NCBI RefSeq assembly: GCF_010211765.1
Contig: NZ_PDWO01000010.1
Coordinates: forward strand, 1-64,000
Direction of reading: 5' to 3'
Length of the DNA: 64,000 nt
From: Pseudoxanthomonas kaohsiungensis
Lineage (GTDB): Bacteria > Pseudomonadota > Gammaproteobacteria > Xanthomonadales > Xanthomonadaceae
The notes under the pieces were generated by a model. The model saw nothing but the letters and a program-made list of their open reading frames with translations, made no database searches and was not told the DNA's origin. This document shows positions 20,529 through 32,196 of the stretch, one piece after another. The translations under genes were made by a program, and so were the position numbers. Within the stretch, counting starts at the first letter, position 1; the number at the start of each line of letters is the position of its first letter.

Positions 20529-20789
20529 ATGGTCAAGATCCGTCTCACCCGCGGCGGCGCCAAGAAGCGCCCGTTCTACCACATCATCGTCACCGACTCG
20601 CGCAGCGCCCGCGACGGCCGCAACATCGAGCGCGTCGGTTACTACAACCCGGTCGCGTCCGGCAACGACCAGCGCATCGTGCTGGACATCGCCCGCGTCG
20701 ACCACTGGGTCGGCAATGGCGCGCAGCTGACCGACAAGGTCCGCAACCTGTACAAGGAAGCGACCAAGGCCCAGGCGACCGCCGCCTGA
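20529..20789 (+). CDS. rpsP: 30S ribosomal protein S16
   Basis: 86 residues. The start [20 protein letters not shown] and the following [18 protein letters not shown] are diagnostic of bS16, an assembly protein of the 30S body. The ATG at 20529 is fixed by this start; an earlier in-frame codon would overlap the -10 box. It is first gene of the conserved operon rpsP-rimM-trmD-rplS. Confidence 0.98.
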   Translation: MVKIRLTRGGAKKRPFYHIIVTDSRSARDGRNIERVGYYNPVASGNDQRIVLDIARVDHWVGNGAQLTDKVRNLYKEATKAQATAA

Positions 20790-20842
20790 TCCGGCCCGGC
20801 CGCCGGTTCGCCGGTGGCCCTGTTCCTCCCGGAACGCACTGC

Positions 20843-21373
20843 ATGAACGACGACGCGCGCTCCACCACGCCCCGCAAGCTGGTCCTGCTGGGTGCGGTGT
20901 CGGGCGCCGTCGGCGTGCGTGGCGACGTCAAGCTGCAGTCCTGGACCGAGCCGCGCGCGCAGATCCTCCGCTACCAGCCGTGGATCCTGCGCTCGGCCAA
21001 CGGCGTCGAGCGCGAGGTGCAGGGCGTGCGCGGTCGTGACGGCGGCAAGCACGTCGTCGCGACGGTGCCCGGCGTCAGCGACCGCGACGCGGCCGAAGCC
21101 CTGCGCGGCACCGAGATCCTGGTCCCGCGCGAAGCCCTGCCGCCGCCAGCACCGGGCGAGTACTACTGGGTCGACCTGGAAGGCCTGCGCGTGGTCACCG
21201 TCGAGGGCGTGGCCCTGGGCGAGGTCTCGCACCTGCTGTCGACGGGCGCCAACGACGTGATGGTGGTGCGCGGCGAACGCGAGCGCATGCTGCCGTTCGT
21301 CCAGCCCGATTACGTGAAGTCGGTGGACTTCGAGTCCGGCACGATCACCGTCGACTGGGATCCCGAGTTCTGA
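20843..21373 (+). CDS. rimM: 16S rRNA processing protein RimM
   Basis: 176 residues. The N-terminal RimM beta-barrel ([23 protein letters not shown]) is followed by the PRC-barrel domain ([23 protein letters not shown] ... [14 protein letters not shown]). RimM binds S19 and matures the 30S head. It is the second gene of the operon, 53 bp after rpsP. Confidence 0.95.
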   Translation: MNDDARSTTPRKLVLLGAVSGAVGVRGDVKLQSWTEPRAQILRYQPWILRSANGVEREVQGVRGRDGGKHVVATVPGVSDRDAAEALRGTEILVPREALPPPAPGEYYWVDLEGLRVVTVEGVALGEVSHLLSTGANDVMVVRGERERMLPFVQPDYVKSVDFESGTITVDWDPEF

Positions 21374-21454
21374 GGGCGTCCGCCCGCGTGGCGGATCGCC
21401 TGTTGCCAGTACACCAGCCAGTACGCCATGCCGGCCTCGCCGGCGGGAGTCACG

Positions 21455-22222
21455 ATGCGCATCGACATCGTCAGCCTGTTCCCCGAGTTCGTCGACCAAT
21501 GCGCCGCGTTCGGCGTGGTCGGTCGCGCGCGCGAACGCGGGCTGCTGTCGCTGCACGGCTGGAACCCCCGAGACCACGCCGAGGGCAACTACCGCAAGGT
21601 GGACGACCGCACCTTCGGCGGCGGGCCGGGCATGGTCATGCTGGTCGAGCCGCTGCGCCGCTGCCTGGCGGCGATGCGCGGGGCCGATCCGGTGCGACCA
21701 CGCGTGGTCTACCTGAGCCCGCAGGGGCGCCGGCTGGACCAGGCCAAGGCCCGCGAGCTGGCCGCGTTGCCGCGCCTGGCCCTGCTGTGCGGGCGCTACG
21801 AGGGCATCGACGAGCGCCTGGTCCAGGCAGAGGTCGACGAGGAACTGTCGATTGGCGATTACGTCCTGTCCGGCGGCGAACTGGCCGCGGCGGTGGTCGT
21901 CGATGCGGTCGCGCGGTTGCAGGACGGGGTCCTGAACGACGCCGGTTCGGCCGAGCAGGACAGCTTCGAGGACGGCCTGCTGGACTGCCCGCACTACAGC
22001 CACCCGGTCGAGCACGCCTATGGCACGGTGCCGGAGGTGCTGCGCTCGGGCAACCACGCCGCTATCGCCCGCTGGCGCCGGCAGCAGGCACTGGGCAGGA
22101 CCTGGCTGCGGCGCCCGGACCTGCTTGAGGGCCGGATCCTGTCGAAGGCCGACCAGAAGCTGCTGGACGACTGGCGCCAGGAGCACGCCGGGGACGCGCC
22201 GGATGGGTTCCGGGGCAGGTAG
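21455..22222 (+). CDS. trmD: tRNA (guanine37-N1)-methyltransferase
   Basis: 255 residues. It begins [15 protein letters not shown] and carries the deep-trefoil-knot SAM-binding motifs [12 protein letters not shown] and [12 protein letters not shown]. It methylates G37 next to the anticodon and so prevents +1 frameshifting. The ATG at 21455 is chosen over one 27 bases upstream because GGGAG sits at the right distance and the family starts MRI/MKI. Confidence 0.97.
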   Translation: MRIDIVSLFPEFVDQCAAFGVVGRARERGLLSLHGWNPRDHAEGNYRKVDDRTFGGGPGMVMLVEPLRRCLAAMRGADPVRPRVVYLSPQGRRLDQAKARELAALPRLALLCGRYEGIDERLVQAEVDEELSIGDYVLSGGELAAAVVVDAVARLQDGVLNDAGSAEQDSFEDGLLDCPHYSHPVEHAYGTVPEVLRSGNHAAIARWRRQQALGRTWLRRPDLLEGRILSKADQKLLDDWRQEHAGDAPDGFRGR

Positions 22223-22242
22223 CCCGCGGCCGCCAAAGCGGC

Positions 22243-22248
22243 TACAAT
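22243..22248 (+). promoter_or_regulatory. Possible -10 box of an rplS promoter
   Basis: TACAAT lies in the 155-bp gap between trmD and rplS, longer than the other gaps of the operon. The -35 is poor. It could give extra L19 relative to the enzymes upstream. Confidence 0.35.
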
Positions 22249-22377
22249 ACCTGGTTCCTGCGGGCGGCTCCGCCCTGGCTGGACCCCATAACAATCACGT
22301 GCGGCGCAATTCTGCGACCGCATCGGCCCGAGTTGTCGACCACGACACGCCCACCCGAACACATTGAGTCGGTCACC

Positions 22378-22785
22378 ATGAGCAAGCTGAACAAGTCCAT
22401 CGTCGCGGAATTCGAATCCGCCCAGATCACCCGCGAACTGCCGAAGTTCAGCCAGGGCGACACCGTCGTGGTGAACGTCAAGGTCAAGGAAGGCAACCGC
22501 GAGCGCGTGCAGGCCTATGAAGGCGTGGTCATCGCGATCAAGAACGCCGGCCTGAACTCCTCGTTCACCGTGCGCAAGATCTCGCACGGCTATGGCGTCG
22601 AGCGCGTGTTCCAGACCCACAGCGCCACCATCGACTCGGTCGACGTGAAGCGCCGCGGCAAGGTCCGCGCCGGCAAGCTGTACTACCTGCGTGGCCTGGA
22701 AGGCAAGGCCGCCCGCATCAAGGAAGACCTGGCCGCGGTGGCCAAGGCCAAGGCCGAAGCCAAGGCCGAGAAGGCCGCCGGCTGA
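22378..22785 (+). CDS. rplS: 50S ribosomal protein L19
   Basis: 135 residues. The bL19 blocks [47 protein letters not shown] and [16 protein letters not shown] are intact. L19 sits at the 30S-50S interface. The C-terminus ends with an Ala/Lys/Glu-rich tail (about 20 residues) longer than in E. coli. The ATG at 22378 is preferred over one 45 bases upstream. Confidence 0.97.
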   Translation: MSKLNKSIVAEFESAQITRELPKFSQGDTVVVNVKVKEGNRERVQAYEGVVIAIKNAGLNSSFTVRKISHGYGVERVFQTHSATIDSVDVKRRGKVRAGKLYYLRGLEGKAARIKEDLAAVAKAKAEAKAEKAAG

Positions 22786-22813
22786 TCGCGCCCTTCCGCG
22801 CTGCGATACCGCG

Positions 22814-22836
22814 ACGGCCGCCCCAGGGCGGCCGTT
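22814..22836 (+). terminator. Terminator hairpin after rplS
   Basis: ACGGCCGCC and GGCGGCCGT form a 9-bp stem with a CCAG loop, followed by only two Ts. It ends the rpsP operon. Confidence 0.55.
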
Positions 22837-22923
22837 CGCGTTCAGGGTCGACGACGGCACCTGCCGCTACCCTGGACCCGGGCCCGGCGCGGCACGGCCG
22901 GCAAGGAACCCGCGGAGAACGAG

Positions 22924-23328
22924 ATGACTGACGCGCTTCCTCCGAACCCGGTGCGGCTGGACGTGTGGCTGTGGGCCGCGCGCTTCTTCAGGACCCGCAG
23001 CCTGGCCAAGCAGGCGGTGGAAACCGGCAAGGTGGACGTGGCCGGCCAGCGCCCCAAGTCTTCGCGCGCGGTACGCGTGGGCGACACGTTGCAGGTCACC
23101 CGCGGCGAGGAAGTCTTCGATGTGGTCGTCCTCGACCTGAGCGACACGCGTGGCCCCGCCCCCGTGGCCCGGGCGCTCTACGCCGAAACCGATGCGTCCC
23201 GGGCGCGCCGCGAGCAGCAACGTTTGCAGCGCGCTGCCATGCGCGATGGCTACAGGCCGCCCGAACACAAGCCGGACAAGCGCGCCCGTCGCCTGATCCA
23301 GGCGCTGGGCGACATCGACGCGCTCTAG
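22924..23328 (+). CDS. hslR: Heat-shock protein 15, ribosome-associated S4-domain protein
   Basis: 134 residues. An S4 RNA-binding domain (VRLDVWLWAARFFRTRSLAKQAVETGKVDVAG) is followed by a basic C-terminal tail ending KPDKRARRLIQAL, as in Hsp15. Hsp15 rescues stalled 50S subunits carrying a nascent chain after heat shock. It is monocistronic here. Confidence 0.92.
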   Translation: MTDALPPNPVRLDVWLWAARFFRTRSLAKQAVETGKVDVAGQRPKSSRAVRVGDTLQVTRGEEVFDVVVLDLSDTRGPAPVARALYAETDASRARREQQRLQRAAMRDGYRPPEHKPDKRARRLIQALGDIDAL

Positions 23329-23348
23329 GCCCTCATCGGCCGGTGCCC

Positions 23349-23372
23349 GTAGAGCCGGGCTTGCCCGGCTAC
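23349..23372 (+). repeat. Single GTAG REP (variant core)
   Basis: GTAGAGCCGGGC, TT, then GCCCGGCTAC: a near-perfect palindrome with one C/G pair changed relative to the other copies. It lies between convergent hslR and the DUF937 gene. Confidence 0.75.
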
Positions 23373-23452
23373 CCTGCGCGGCCCGGCGGCGAGTGGAAAG
23401 AGCCGGGGCGGCATAGCGGGGCGAACCCGCTGCATGCGGCACCGACAGGCCT

Positions 23453-24058
23453 TCAGCGTCTCCCGCCGAACAGTCCCATGCCCAGGTTGAGCAGGTCGCT
23501 GGCATCGACGTCGCCGTCGCCGTCCTGGTCGAGCAGCGCGTCGAGCGCGCCGCCGCCTGCGCGCTGGCGCACCTGCGTGCGCTCCTGGCCGAGCAGCTCG
23601 CCCAGGCCGCCGGCATCCAGGCCTTGGCGCGCGCTGCGGTTGGCCAGGAATGACATCACGATCGGCGCGAGCATCGCCAGCAGCTGCATCGCCTGGCCGC
23701 TCCCCAGGCCGGTGGCCTGGCCCAGGCCCTGGGCGGTGCGCGGCTCCGCCCGGCCCAGGACGTGGCCGAGGATCGCGGCGCCATCGGTCTGCCGCGAAGT
23801 GCCGCCGCCGAGCACGGCCCCCAGCACGCTGCCCAGGTCCATGCCACCGCCATGGTCGCGCTGGAGCGCTCCGTACAGGGCTTGCGCGCCCTGCGGCTGG
23901 GCGCTGTTGCGGCCCAGGGCGCCAAGCAGAAGCGGCAGGGCGGCGGCGACCGCGTTGCCGGTCTGGTCCGGGTCGGTGCCCAGTTGGCGCGACAGCTGCT
24001 GCAGCGGGGCGCCCTGCAGCTGGGCGAGCAGTTCTTCGGTGAGCAGGGGCTGGTTCAT
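23453..24058 (-). CDS. DUF937 (YidB-like) protein with a C-terminal EF-hand-type loop
   Basis: 201 residues. DUF937 region about 1-150, Gln/Gly/Leu-rich, containing LPLLLGALGRN and LLAMLAPIVMSFLANR. The C-terminus ends with DQDGDGDVDASDLLNLG, a calcium-loop (EF-hand or dockerin-like) pattern seen in some members. The function of DUF937 is unknown. The ATG at 24058 is supported by AGGAGAAC just upstream. Confidence 0.75.
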   Translation of the reverse strand: MNQPLLTEELLAQLQGAPLQQLSRQLGTDPDQTGNAVAAALPLLLGALGRNSAQPQGAQALYGALQRDHGGGMDLGSVLGAVLGGGTSRQTDGAAILGHVLGRAEPRTAQGLGQATGLGSGQAMQLLAMLAPIVMSFLANRSARQGLDAGGLGELLGQERTQVRQRAGGGALDALLDQDGDGDVDASDLLNLGMGLFGGRR

Positions 24059-24173
24059 GGCGTTCTCCTTGCCCGGTCGGGAGGCCAAGATACGCCTGCC
24101 GCACCGGCCGATGGGGCGCGCGCCGACCGGCGGGCGGTGCGGTTGGCGCTGCCCGCGCGGGCGGGAGGCGAAT

Positions 24174-24210
24174 GGCGTGGCCCAGTGCGTTGCACGCGCC
24201 GGGCCACGCC
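24174..24210 (-). terminator. Stem-loop downstream of katG
   Basis: GGCGTGGCCC and GGGCCACGCC are perfect 10-bp arms 18 nt beyond the katG stop, enclosing 17 nt. No U-run follows, so termination is inferred only. Confidence 0.4.
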
Positions 24211-24227
24211 GCTGTGGTCGCCGGGTG

Positions 24228-26787
<2,560 letters not shown>

Positions 26788-27480
26788 ATGACCACCCGCG
26801 CCACCCGCCTTCTCCATCTGCTGGACGACCTCCGCCGCCGGAGGCGGCCAGTCCGCGGCGCCCAGCTTGCAGACCAGCTCGGGATCAGCCTGCGTACGCT
26901 CTATCGCGACATCGATGCGCTGCGAGCGCAGGGCGCCGTCATCGCCGGCGACCCGGGCGTGGGCTACCAGCTGCGCGCCGGTTTCATGCTGCCGCCGATG
27001 ATGTTCTCGCCCGACGAGTTGGAGGCGCTGGTGCTGGGCGCGCGCTGGGTGGCCTCGCATGCCGATCCCGAACTGGCCGAGGCGGCCGGTCGTGCGCTGG
27101 ACCGTGTCGTCGGCGTGCTGCCGGAGGGGCTGCGCCTGCAGGTGGAGACCAGCGGCCTGTTCGCGCCGGACTGGAGCCCGGTGCCGCCGGAGCCATGGCT
27201 GCCGGCGCTGCGCCGCGCGATCCGCGAGGGCAACGCGGTGCGCCTGTGGTATCGCGATGCCCAGGGCCGGGCAAGCGAGCGCCTGGTCTGGCCGTTCGCG
27301 ATGGCCTTCCTCGCCGACATGCGCTTGCTGGCCGCGTGGTGCGAATCGCGCGCGGACTTCCGCCATTTCCGCGCCGACCGCGTGCTGGGGCTGGAGGACA
27401 CCGGTCGGCGCTATCCGGAGCAGCGCCAGCGGCTGATCCGGCGCTGGGAGCGGCAGCGCCTGCGCCGGCCTGGCGACTGA
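26788..27480 (+). CDS. WYL-domain transcriptional regulator (YafY/DeoR-like HTH)
   Basis: 230 residues. An N-terminal winged helix (about 5-60; RGAQLADQLGISLRTLYRDIDALRAQGAVI) is followed by a WYL domain (about 135-225; AIREGNAVRLWYRDAQG, VWPFAMAFLADMRLLAAWCESRADFRHFRADRV). WYL domains sense small ligands or nucleic acid. The ATG at 26788 gives the normal start at MTTRATRLLHLL. It precedes a GST and GFA gene pair, probably its targets through the dyad at 27617-27639. Confidence 0.88.
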   Translation: MTTRATRLLHLLDDLRRRRRPVRGAQLADQLGISLRTLYRDIDALRAQGAVIAGDPGVGYQLRAGFMLPPMMFSPDELEALVLGARWVASHADPELAEAAGRALDRVVGVLPEGLRLQVETSGLFAPDWSPVPPEPWLPALRRAIREGNAVRLWYRDAQGRASERLVWPFAMAFLADMRLLAAWCESRADFRHFRADRVLGLEDTGRRYPEQRQRLIRRWERQRLRRPGD

Positions 27481-27616
27481 CCGCGGCCGCTGGCGCCGGG
27501 TCGCCGCCGGAGCCCGCATCCGCGCGCCGGTCGCAGCCACCGATCGCGCGTTCCAGTCATCGCGCTCCGGCGCGCGGTGCCCGCGTGCGCACTGCGCGCC
27601 GGCCACCGGGACTCCA

Positions 27617-27639
27617 CTGCTGACACCTGCTGTCAGCAG
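27617..27639. promoter_or_regulatory. Candidate operator of the WYL regulator upstream of the GST gene
   Basis: CTGCTGACA and TGTCAGCAG form perfect 9-bp arms around CCTGC. The dyad lies 44 bp before the GST start and 137 bp after the regulator, the expected place for a local operator. Binding is inferred. Confidence 0.55.
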
Positions 27640-27682
27640 GCGCGGCGCACACTGCCGGCTCCCTTCCAGTGACGGAGCGACC

Positions 27683-28327
27683 ATGAGCAAGACGCTGACC
27701 TTCTACACCCATCCGATGTCCCGCGCCCGCATCGCCCGCTGGATGCTGGAGGAGACCGGCCTGCCGTACGAGGAGGTGGTGCTCGACTTCGGCACCACCA
27801 TGAAGGCGCCCGACTACCTGGCGATCAACCCGATGGGCAAGGTCCCGGCGATCCGCCACGGCGACACCGTGGTCACCGAGAACGCTGCCGTGTGCGCCTA
27901 CCTGGCCGAACTGGTGCCTGAGAAGGGCCTGGCGCCGCCGGCAGGTTCACCCGAACGCGGTGACTACTACCGCTGGCTGTTCTTCCTGGCCGGGCCCGTC
28001 GAAGCGATGTTCACCGCCAAGCACGCCGGTGCGTTCGCCGCGCCGATGAACGCCGGCTACGGCAGCGAGGCCGACGTGCTGCGCGTGCTCGAACAGGCCG
28101 TGGCCGGCCGCGAACACCTGGTCGGCGACCGCTTCACCACCGCCGACCTGTACATGGCCGCGTTCCTCGGTTACTACATGATGATCGGCGTGCTGGAGAA
28201 GAAGCCGGCATTCGTGGAATTCGCCAGCCGGCATGGACGGCGACCGGCGGCCATCGCCGCCAACGCGCGCGACGACGCGCTGGCGCCGGCGCATCCGCAT
28301 CCGGCCATGGCCGGCGCCGGGAACTGA
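27683..28327 (+). CDS. Glutathione S-transferase family protein
   Basis: 214 residues. The N-terminal thioredoxin-like domain (LTFYTHPMSRARIARWMLEETGLPYE ... NPMGKVPAI ... TENAAVCAYLAEL) is followed by the all-helical C-terminal domain (GDRFTTADLYMAAFLGYY). The Ser in HPMSR is the likely glutathione-activating residue, and the NPMGKVP cis-Pro loop is intact. Substrate is unknown. It is translated ahead of a GFA-type gene 14 bp downstream, so both may act on glutathione adducts. Confidence 0.9.
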   Translation: MSKTLTFYTHPMSRARIARWMLEETGLPYEEVVLDFGTTMKAPDYLAINPMGKVPAIRHGDTVVTENAAVCAYLAELVPEKGLAPPAGSPERGDYYRWLFFLAGPVEAMFTAKHAGAFAAPMNAGYGSEADVLRVLEQAVAGREHLVGDRFTTADLYMAAFLGYYMMIGVLEKKPAFVEFASRHGRRPAAIAANARDDALAPAHPHPAMAGAGN

Positions 28328-28341
28328 CGGGAGTCGACGAC

Positions 28342-28746
28342 ATGGAAAAGACCTACCACGGCAGCTGCCACTGCGGAGCGATCCGCTACCGGGCCACGCT
28401 CGACCTGGCCGCCGGCACCGGCAAGTGCAACTGCACCTACTGCAGCAAGATCCGCAACTGGAGCGCGCGGGCGACCGACTTCGAACTGCTCGATGGCGAA
28501 GCGCTGCTCGGCGACTACGGCAAGGACTGGGGCGAGGGCAACATCCACCATCGCTTCTGCAGCCGCTGCGGGGTCAACCTCTACGGCCACGGCTACATCG
28601 CCGAAGCCGGCGGCGGGTTCGTCTCGGTGCTGGTCAACACGCTCGACGATGCCAGCATCGACGAACTGGTGTCGGGCCCGGTCCGCCATGCCGATGGCCG
28701 CCACGACAACTGGATGAATCCGCCAGCGGACACGCGCGCGATGTGA
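28342..28746 (+). CDS. GFA family zinc protein (glutathione-dependent formaldehyde-activating-like)
   Basis: 134 residues with the CENP-V/GFA fold. Zinc ligand motifs are CHCG (near residue 9), CNCTYC (about 30-35) and CSRCG (about 73-77). Members are often called S-(hydroxymethyl)glutathione synthases, but the enzyme activity is disputed for most. Position directly after a GST supports a glutathione-linked role. GGAG precedes the ATG. Confidence 0.88.
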   Translation: MEKTYHGSCHCGAIRYRATLDLAAGTGKCNCTYCSKIRNWSARATDFELLDGEALLGDYGKDWGEGNIHHRFCSRCGVNLYGHGYIAEAGGGFVSVLVNTLDDASIDELVSGPVRHADGRHDNWMNPPADTRAM

Positions 28747-28791
28747 TCGCGCGGTGGCACGGGGATGAAAGGCGTCGGTCAGCTGCGAGCC

Positions 28792-28883
28792 GCGATGGCG
28801 GTAGGGCGCGCGGAAAGCGTCGGCTCTGGTGGAAGGCGCGATGGCGGCAGGGCGTATGGAAAGCGTCGGCTCCGGTGGGAGCC
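28792..28883 (+). repeat. 46-bp tandem repeat, two copies
   Basis: Units at 28792-28837 and 28838-28883 agree at 39 of 46 positions. Each contains GGAAAGCGTCGGCT, the same motif that flanks the structured elements here and at 38.8 and 39.2 kb. A weaker third copy of the motif lies just upstream (near 28767). Confidence 0.75.
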
Positions 28884-29022
28884 GCGGCGGGCCGGGTGGG
28901 TCGTGGCCGCTCGGGCGCACATCCATGTGCGCACTCGCTACCGCGGACATCCATGTCCGCTGCCACGACCCACCCGACCCGCCACGTCTCCGCGCGGCTC
29001 GAGGGTCGTCGCTTCTTCGGGA
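28858..29022 (+). repeat. Structured intergenic element, copy A
   Basis: The flank AGCGTCGGCTCCGG (from 28862) leads to a core with perfect 15-bp outer arms (28893-28907 and 28962-28976; GGGTGGGTCGTGGC and its complement). The 54 bases inside form two hairpins, GCGCACATCCATGTGCGC (28915-28932) and GCGGACATCCATGTCCGC (28943-28960). A tail near 29003-29022 (GGGTCGTCGCTTCTTCGGGA) matches the tails of the other copies. I do not recognise the family. It may be a non-autonomous mobile element or a structured RNA. Confidence 0.75.
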
Positions 29023-29073
29023 TGAGAGCCGTCGGCTCTGGCAAGCGCCACGACGGCGGTAGCCCGTGCTGTC

Positions 29074-29181
29074 GTAGAGCGGGGCTTGCCCCGCTGCTTT
29101 GACGCGACGTCGCTCCACGGAAGTGCGCAGCCGGGCAAACCGGCTCTATCCGAGGAAGCAGCCGGGCAAGCCCGGCTCTAC
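29074..29181. repeat. Cluster of three GTAG REP palindromes
   Basis: One forward copy (29074-29096) and two inverted copies (29128-29149, worn, ending CTAT; and 29159-29181, ending CTCTAC). The cluster is 48 bp from the mutS stop and between convergent genes, so it may end both transcripts. Confidence 0.8.
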
Positions 29182-29228
29182 GGGGCAGGGCATTTGCGGT
29201 CGCTACGCCACGCCGTGCTCCGGCATCG

Positions 29229-31874
29229 TTACAGCAGCGACTTCAGCCGGTACAGCGCTTCCAATGCCTGCTTCGGCGTCAGCTCGTCGGGGTCCAGCGC
29301 GGCCAGCGCTTCCTGCGCCGCCGAAGGCGCAGCGGCGAACAGGCCGAACTGCTGCGGCGCGTCCAGCGCCTGCGGCGCCATTTCCGAGGCATGGCTTTCG
29401 CGGCCACGCTGCTCCAGCTCGGCCAGCCGGCGCCGCGCCTGCTGCAGCGTGGCCTTCGGCAGGCCGGCCAGCGCCGCCACCTGCAGGCCGAAGCTGCGGT
29501 CGGCCGCGCCGTCCTTCACTGCGTGCATGAACACGAGCGCATCGCCATGTTCGACGGCATCGAGGTGCACGTTGGCGATGCCGCTGTCCGGCGTCGCCAG
29601 CGCGGTGAGTTCGAAGTAGTGGGTCGCGAACAGGGTCCAGCAGCGGTTGACCGCGGCCAGGTGGCGCGCCACCGCATCGGCCAGGGCCAGGCCGTCGTAG
29701 GTCGAGGTGCCGCGGCCGATCTCGTCCATCAGCACCAGCGACTGGCTCGTCGCGTGATGCAGGATGTAGCTGGTCTCGGCCATCTCGACCATGAAGGTCG
29801 ACTGGCCGCGGGCGAGGTCGTCGCCCGCGCCGATCCGGGTCAGGATCCGGTCGATCGGGCCGATCTGCGCGCGCGACGCGGGCACGAAGCTGCCGATGTG
29901 GGCGAGCAGCACGATCAGCGCGTTCTGGCGCATGTACGTGCTCTTGCCGCCCATGTTCGGGCCGGTGATCACCAGCATCCGCCGCGGCGGCAGTTCGGGG
30001 TTGTCCACGCTTTCGGCGTGCAGGATGAGATCGTTCGGCTCGAACGGCTCGTCGCGTACCGCCTCGACCACCGGATGGCGGCCGCGCTCGATCCGCAGGC
30101 AGGGCGCCTCGACCAGTTCCGGGCGCGACCAGTCCAGCGCCTGCGCGCGCTCGGCGAAGCCGGCCAGCACGTCCAGCTCGCTGAGTGCGGCGGCGCAGCG
30201 CTTGAGCGGCTCGAGCACGCCGTTGAGCGAATCGAGCAGCGCCTCGTACAGGAACTTCTCGCGCGACAGCGAACGGTCGCGCGCCGAGAGTACCTTGTCC
30301 TCGAACGCCTTCAGTTCCTCGGTGATGTAGCGCTCGGCGCCGGTCAGGGTCTGGCGACGGGTGTAGTGCACCGGCGCCTTGTCGGCCTGGCCTTTGCTGA
30401 TCTCGATGTAGTAACCGTGGACGCGGTTGTAGCCGACCTTGAGGGTCGCGATCCCGCTGCTCTCGCGTTCGCGCGCCTCCAGGTCGACCAGGAACTGGTC
30501 GGCGTGGGTGGACAGCCGGCGCAGTTCGTCGAGCTCGGCGTCATGGCCTTCGGCGATGACGCCGCCGTCGACCAGTTTCAACGGCGGCTGCGGCGCGATC
30601 GCCGAAGCCAGCAGGTGCGCGGTCTCGTCGTGGCGGCCCATCTCGTCGGCCAGCGCCTGCAGCCGCGGCGAATCCAGCGGCGCCAGCGCCTCGCGCAGCG
30701 CCGGCAGCATCGCCAGGCCGTCGCGCAGGGTGGACAGGTCGCGCGGCCGCGCCGATCGCAGGGCGACGCGGGTGAGGATGCGTTCGATGTCGCCGAGGCC
30801 GCGGAAGCTTTCGCGCAGGTCGCGGTCGGCGCCACGTTCGACGAGCGTCGCCACCGCATGGTGGCGCCCGTCCAGGACCGCGCGATCGCGCAGCGGCCGG
30901 TGCAGCCAGCGCCGCAGCAGGCGCCCGCCCATTGGCGTGATCGTCGAATCGAGCACGCCGAGCAGGGTGTGGCGGGTGTCGCCGTCGACCCGGCTGTCCA
31001 GTTCCAGGTGGCGGCGGGTGGCGGCATTCATCGCGATCGCGTCGCCCGCGGTCTCCACCGAGATCGAGGTCAGGTGCGGCAGCTGCTGCTTCTGGGTCTC
31101 CTCGACATAGCCGAGCAAAGCGCCGGCGGCGGCCACGGCCAGCGACTTGTCCTCGATGCCGAAGCCGGTGAGGTCGTGCAGGCCGAAGAAGCGCAGCAGC
31201 TGGCGCCGGCCGCTGTCGGGGTCGAACAGCCAGGGCGGACGGCGGCGCAGCGCGCCGGCGCTCATCGGCGGCAGGCCTTCCTCGTCGGGGACCAGCAGCT
31301 CGGCCGGCTCCAGCCGCGCCAGTTCGGCCAGCAACTGGTCCTCGCCGTCGACCTGGTTGACCAGGAAGCGGCCGCCGGCCAGGTCGGCCCAGGCCAGGCC
31401 GTAGCCGCTCTTTCCTCGCGATACCGCCATCAGCAGGGTGTCGCGGCGTTCGTCCAGCAGCGCCTCGTCGGTGACCGTGCCGGGCGTGACGATCCGCACC
31501 ACCTTGCGTTCGACCAGGCCCTTGGCCAGCGCCGGGTCGCCGATCTGTTCGCAGATGGCCACCGATTCGCCCAGCGCGACCAGGCGCGCCAGGTAGCCCT
31601 CGTAGGCATGCACCGGCACGCCGGCCATCGGGATCGGCGCACCGCCCGAACTGCCGCGCTGGGTCAGGGTGATGTCGAGCAGGCGCGCGGCCTTGCGCGC
31701 GTCGTCGTAGAACAGCTCGTAGAAATCGCCCATGCGGAAGAACAGCAGCAGGTCCGGATACTCGGACTTGGCCGCGAAGAACTGCTTCATCAGAGGCGTG
31801 TGTTCGGGCGCGCCCGGCGGTTTCCGCGCCCCTTGTTCCTTTTCAACGACTTGCGGCTGTCTTGGGTCTTGCAT
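29229..31874 (-). CDS. mutS: DNA mismatch repair protein MutS
   Basis: 881 residues. The mismatch-reading Phe-x-Glu lies at 51-53 ([11 protein letters not shown]). Connector, lever and clamp regions follow, then the ATPase with [10 protein letters not shown], Walker [17 protein letters not shown] and [10 protein letters not shown]. The extreme C-terminus ([20 protein letters not shown]) is the tetramer-forming helix-loop-helix. MutS finds mispairs and recruits MutL. The ATG at 31874 fits the family; upstream frame is Arg-rich. It is monocistronic, ending at the REP cluster. Confidence 0.98.
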   Translation of the reverse strand: MQDPRQPQVVEKEQGARKPPGAPEHTPLMKQFFAAKSEYPDLLLFFRMGDFYELFYDDARKAARLLDITLTQRGSSGGAPIPMAGVPVHAYEGYLARLVALGESVAICEQIGDPALAKGLVERKVVRIVTPGTVTDEALLDERRDTLLMAVSRGKSGYGLAWADLAGGRFLVNQVDGEDQLLAELARLEPAELLVPDEEGLPPMSAGALRRRPPWLFDPDSGRRQLLRFFGLHDLTGFGIEDKSLAVAAAGALLGYVEETQKQQLPHLTSISVETAGDAIAMNAATRRHLELDSRVDGDTRHTLLGVLDSTITPMGGRLLRRWLHRPLRDRAVLDGRHHAVATLVERGADRDLRESFRGLGDIERILTRVALRSARPRDLSTLRDGLAMLPALREALAPLDSPRLQALADEMGRHDETAHLLASAIAPQPPLKLVDGGVIAEGHDAELDELRRLSTHADQFLVDLEARERESSGIATLKVGYNRVHGYYIEISKGQADKAPVHYTRRQTLTGAERYITEELKAFEDKVLSARDRSLSREKFLYEALLDSLNGVLEPLKRCAAALSELDVLAGFAERAQALDWSRPELVEAPCLRIERGRHPVVEAVRDEPFEPNDLILHAESVDNPELPPRRMLVITGPNMGGKSTYMRQNALIVLLAHIGSFVPASRAQIGPIDRILTRIGAGDDLARGQSTFMVEMAETSYILHHATSQSLVLMDEIGRGTSTYDGLALADAVARHLAAVNRCWTLFATHYFELTALATPDSGIANVHLDAVEHGDALVFMHAVKDGAADRSFGLQVAALAGLPKATLQQARRRLAELEQRGRESHASEMAPQALDAPQQFGLFAAAPSAAQEALAALDPDELTPKQALEALYRLKSLL

Positions 31875-32196
31875 TACGGGCTCGAAGTGGGCGTGAGCGA
31901 TCTGGAGGCGATCTCGACGGTCGGAAGATCGACCCTCGCTGGCCGGCGCAGGTCGCGCGTGGCGAGGTCGAACGCCAAGGGTGGAAGTATCGCCGACGCT
32001 GGCCGGCTGCGTGCATGCGCAGCGCACGCCGGCCAGGCCACCGGAGCGGCGGCATGGCCGGTCGACCCGATCCCTGCGGCAAGCGGCGCCCGCCAGACGC
32101 CGCCCTTGCCCGGCGCTGCCCGGCACGCATCGACCGCCTGCCGGCACGAGGGCGTGGACCCACGCGCCGGCAGGGCAGGCGCTGCCCGTCCGGGCG
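31875..32196. other. Gap between mutS start and terC 3' end, with terC stem-loop
   Basis: This 322-bp stretch has no gene. It must carry the mutS promoter, which I cannot place with confidence. At 32137-32174 (minus strand, 23 nt after the terC stop) CCTGCCGGC and GCCGGCAGG enclose a second hairpin GCGTGG/CCACGC. This is a likely terC terminator, though without a U-run. Confidence 0.5.

Larger units (their letters stand above)
28747..29228. other. 482-bp gap rich in repeats between GFA gene and mutS 3' end
   Basis: No credible gene. Short open frames are Arg/Gly/Ser-rich and run through palindromes. It holds a 46-bp tandem duplication (28792-28883), one structured element (28858-29022) and three GTAG REP palindromes (29074-29181). 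Both flanking genes end here. Confidence 0.8.

Noticed and set aside
28792-28883. CRISPR-like direct repeats
   Set aside because: Only two adjacent imperfect units with no spacers and no cas genes.
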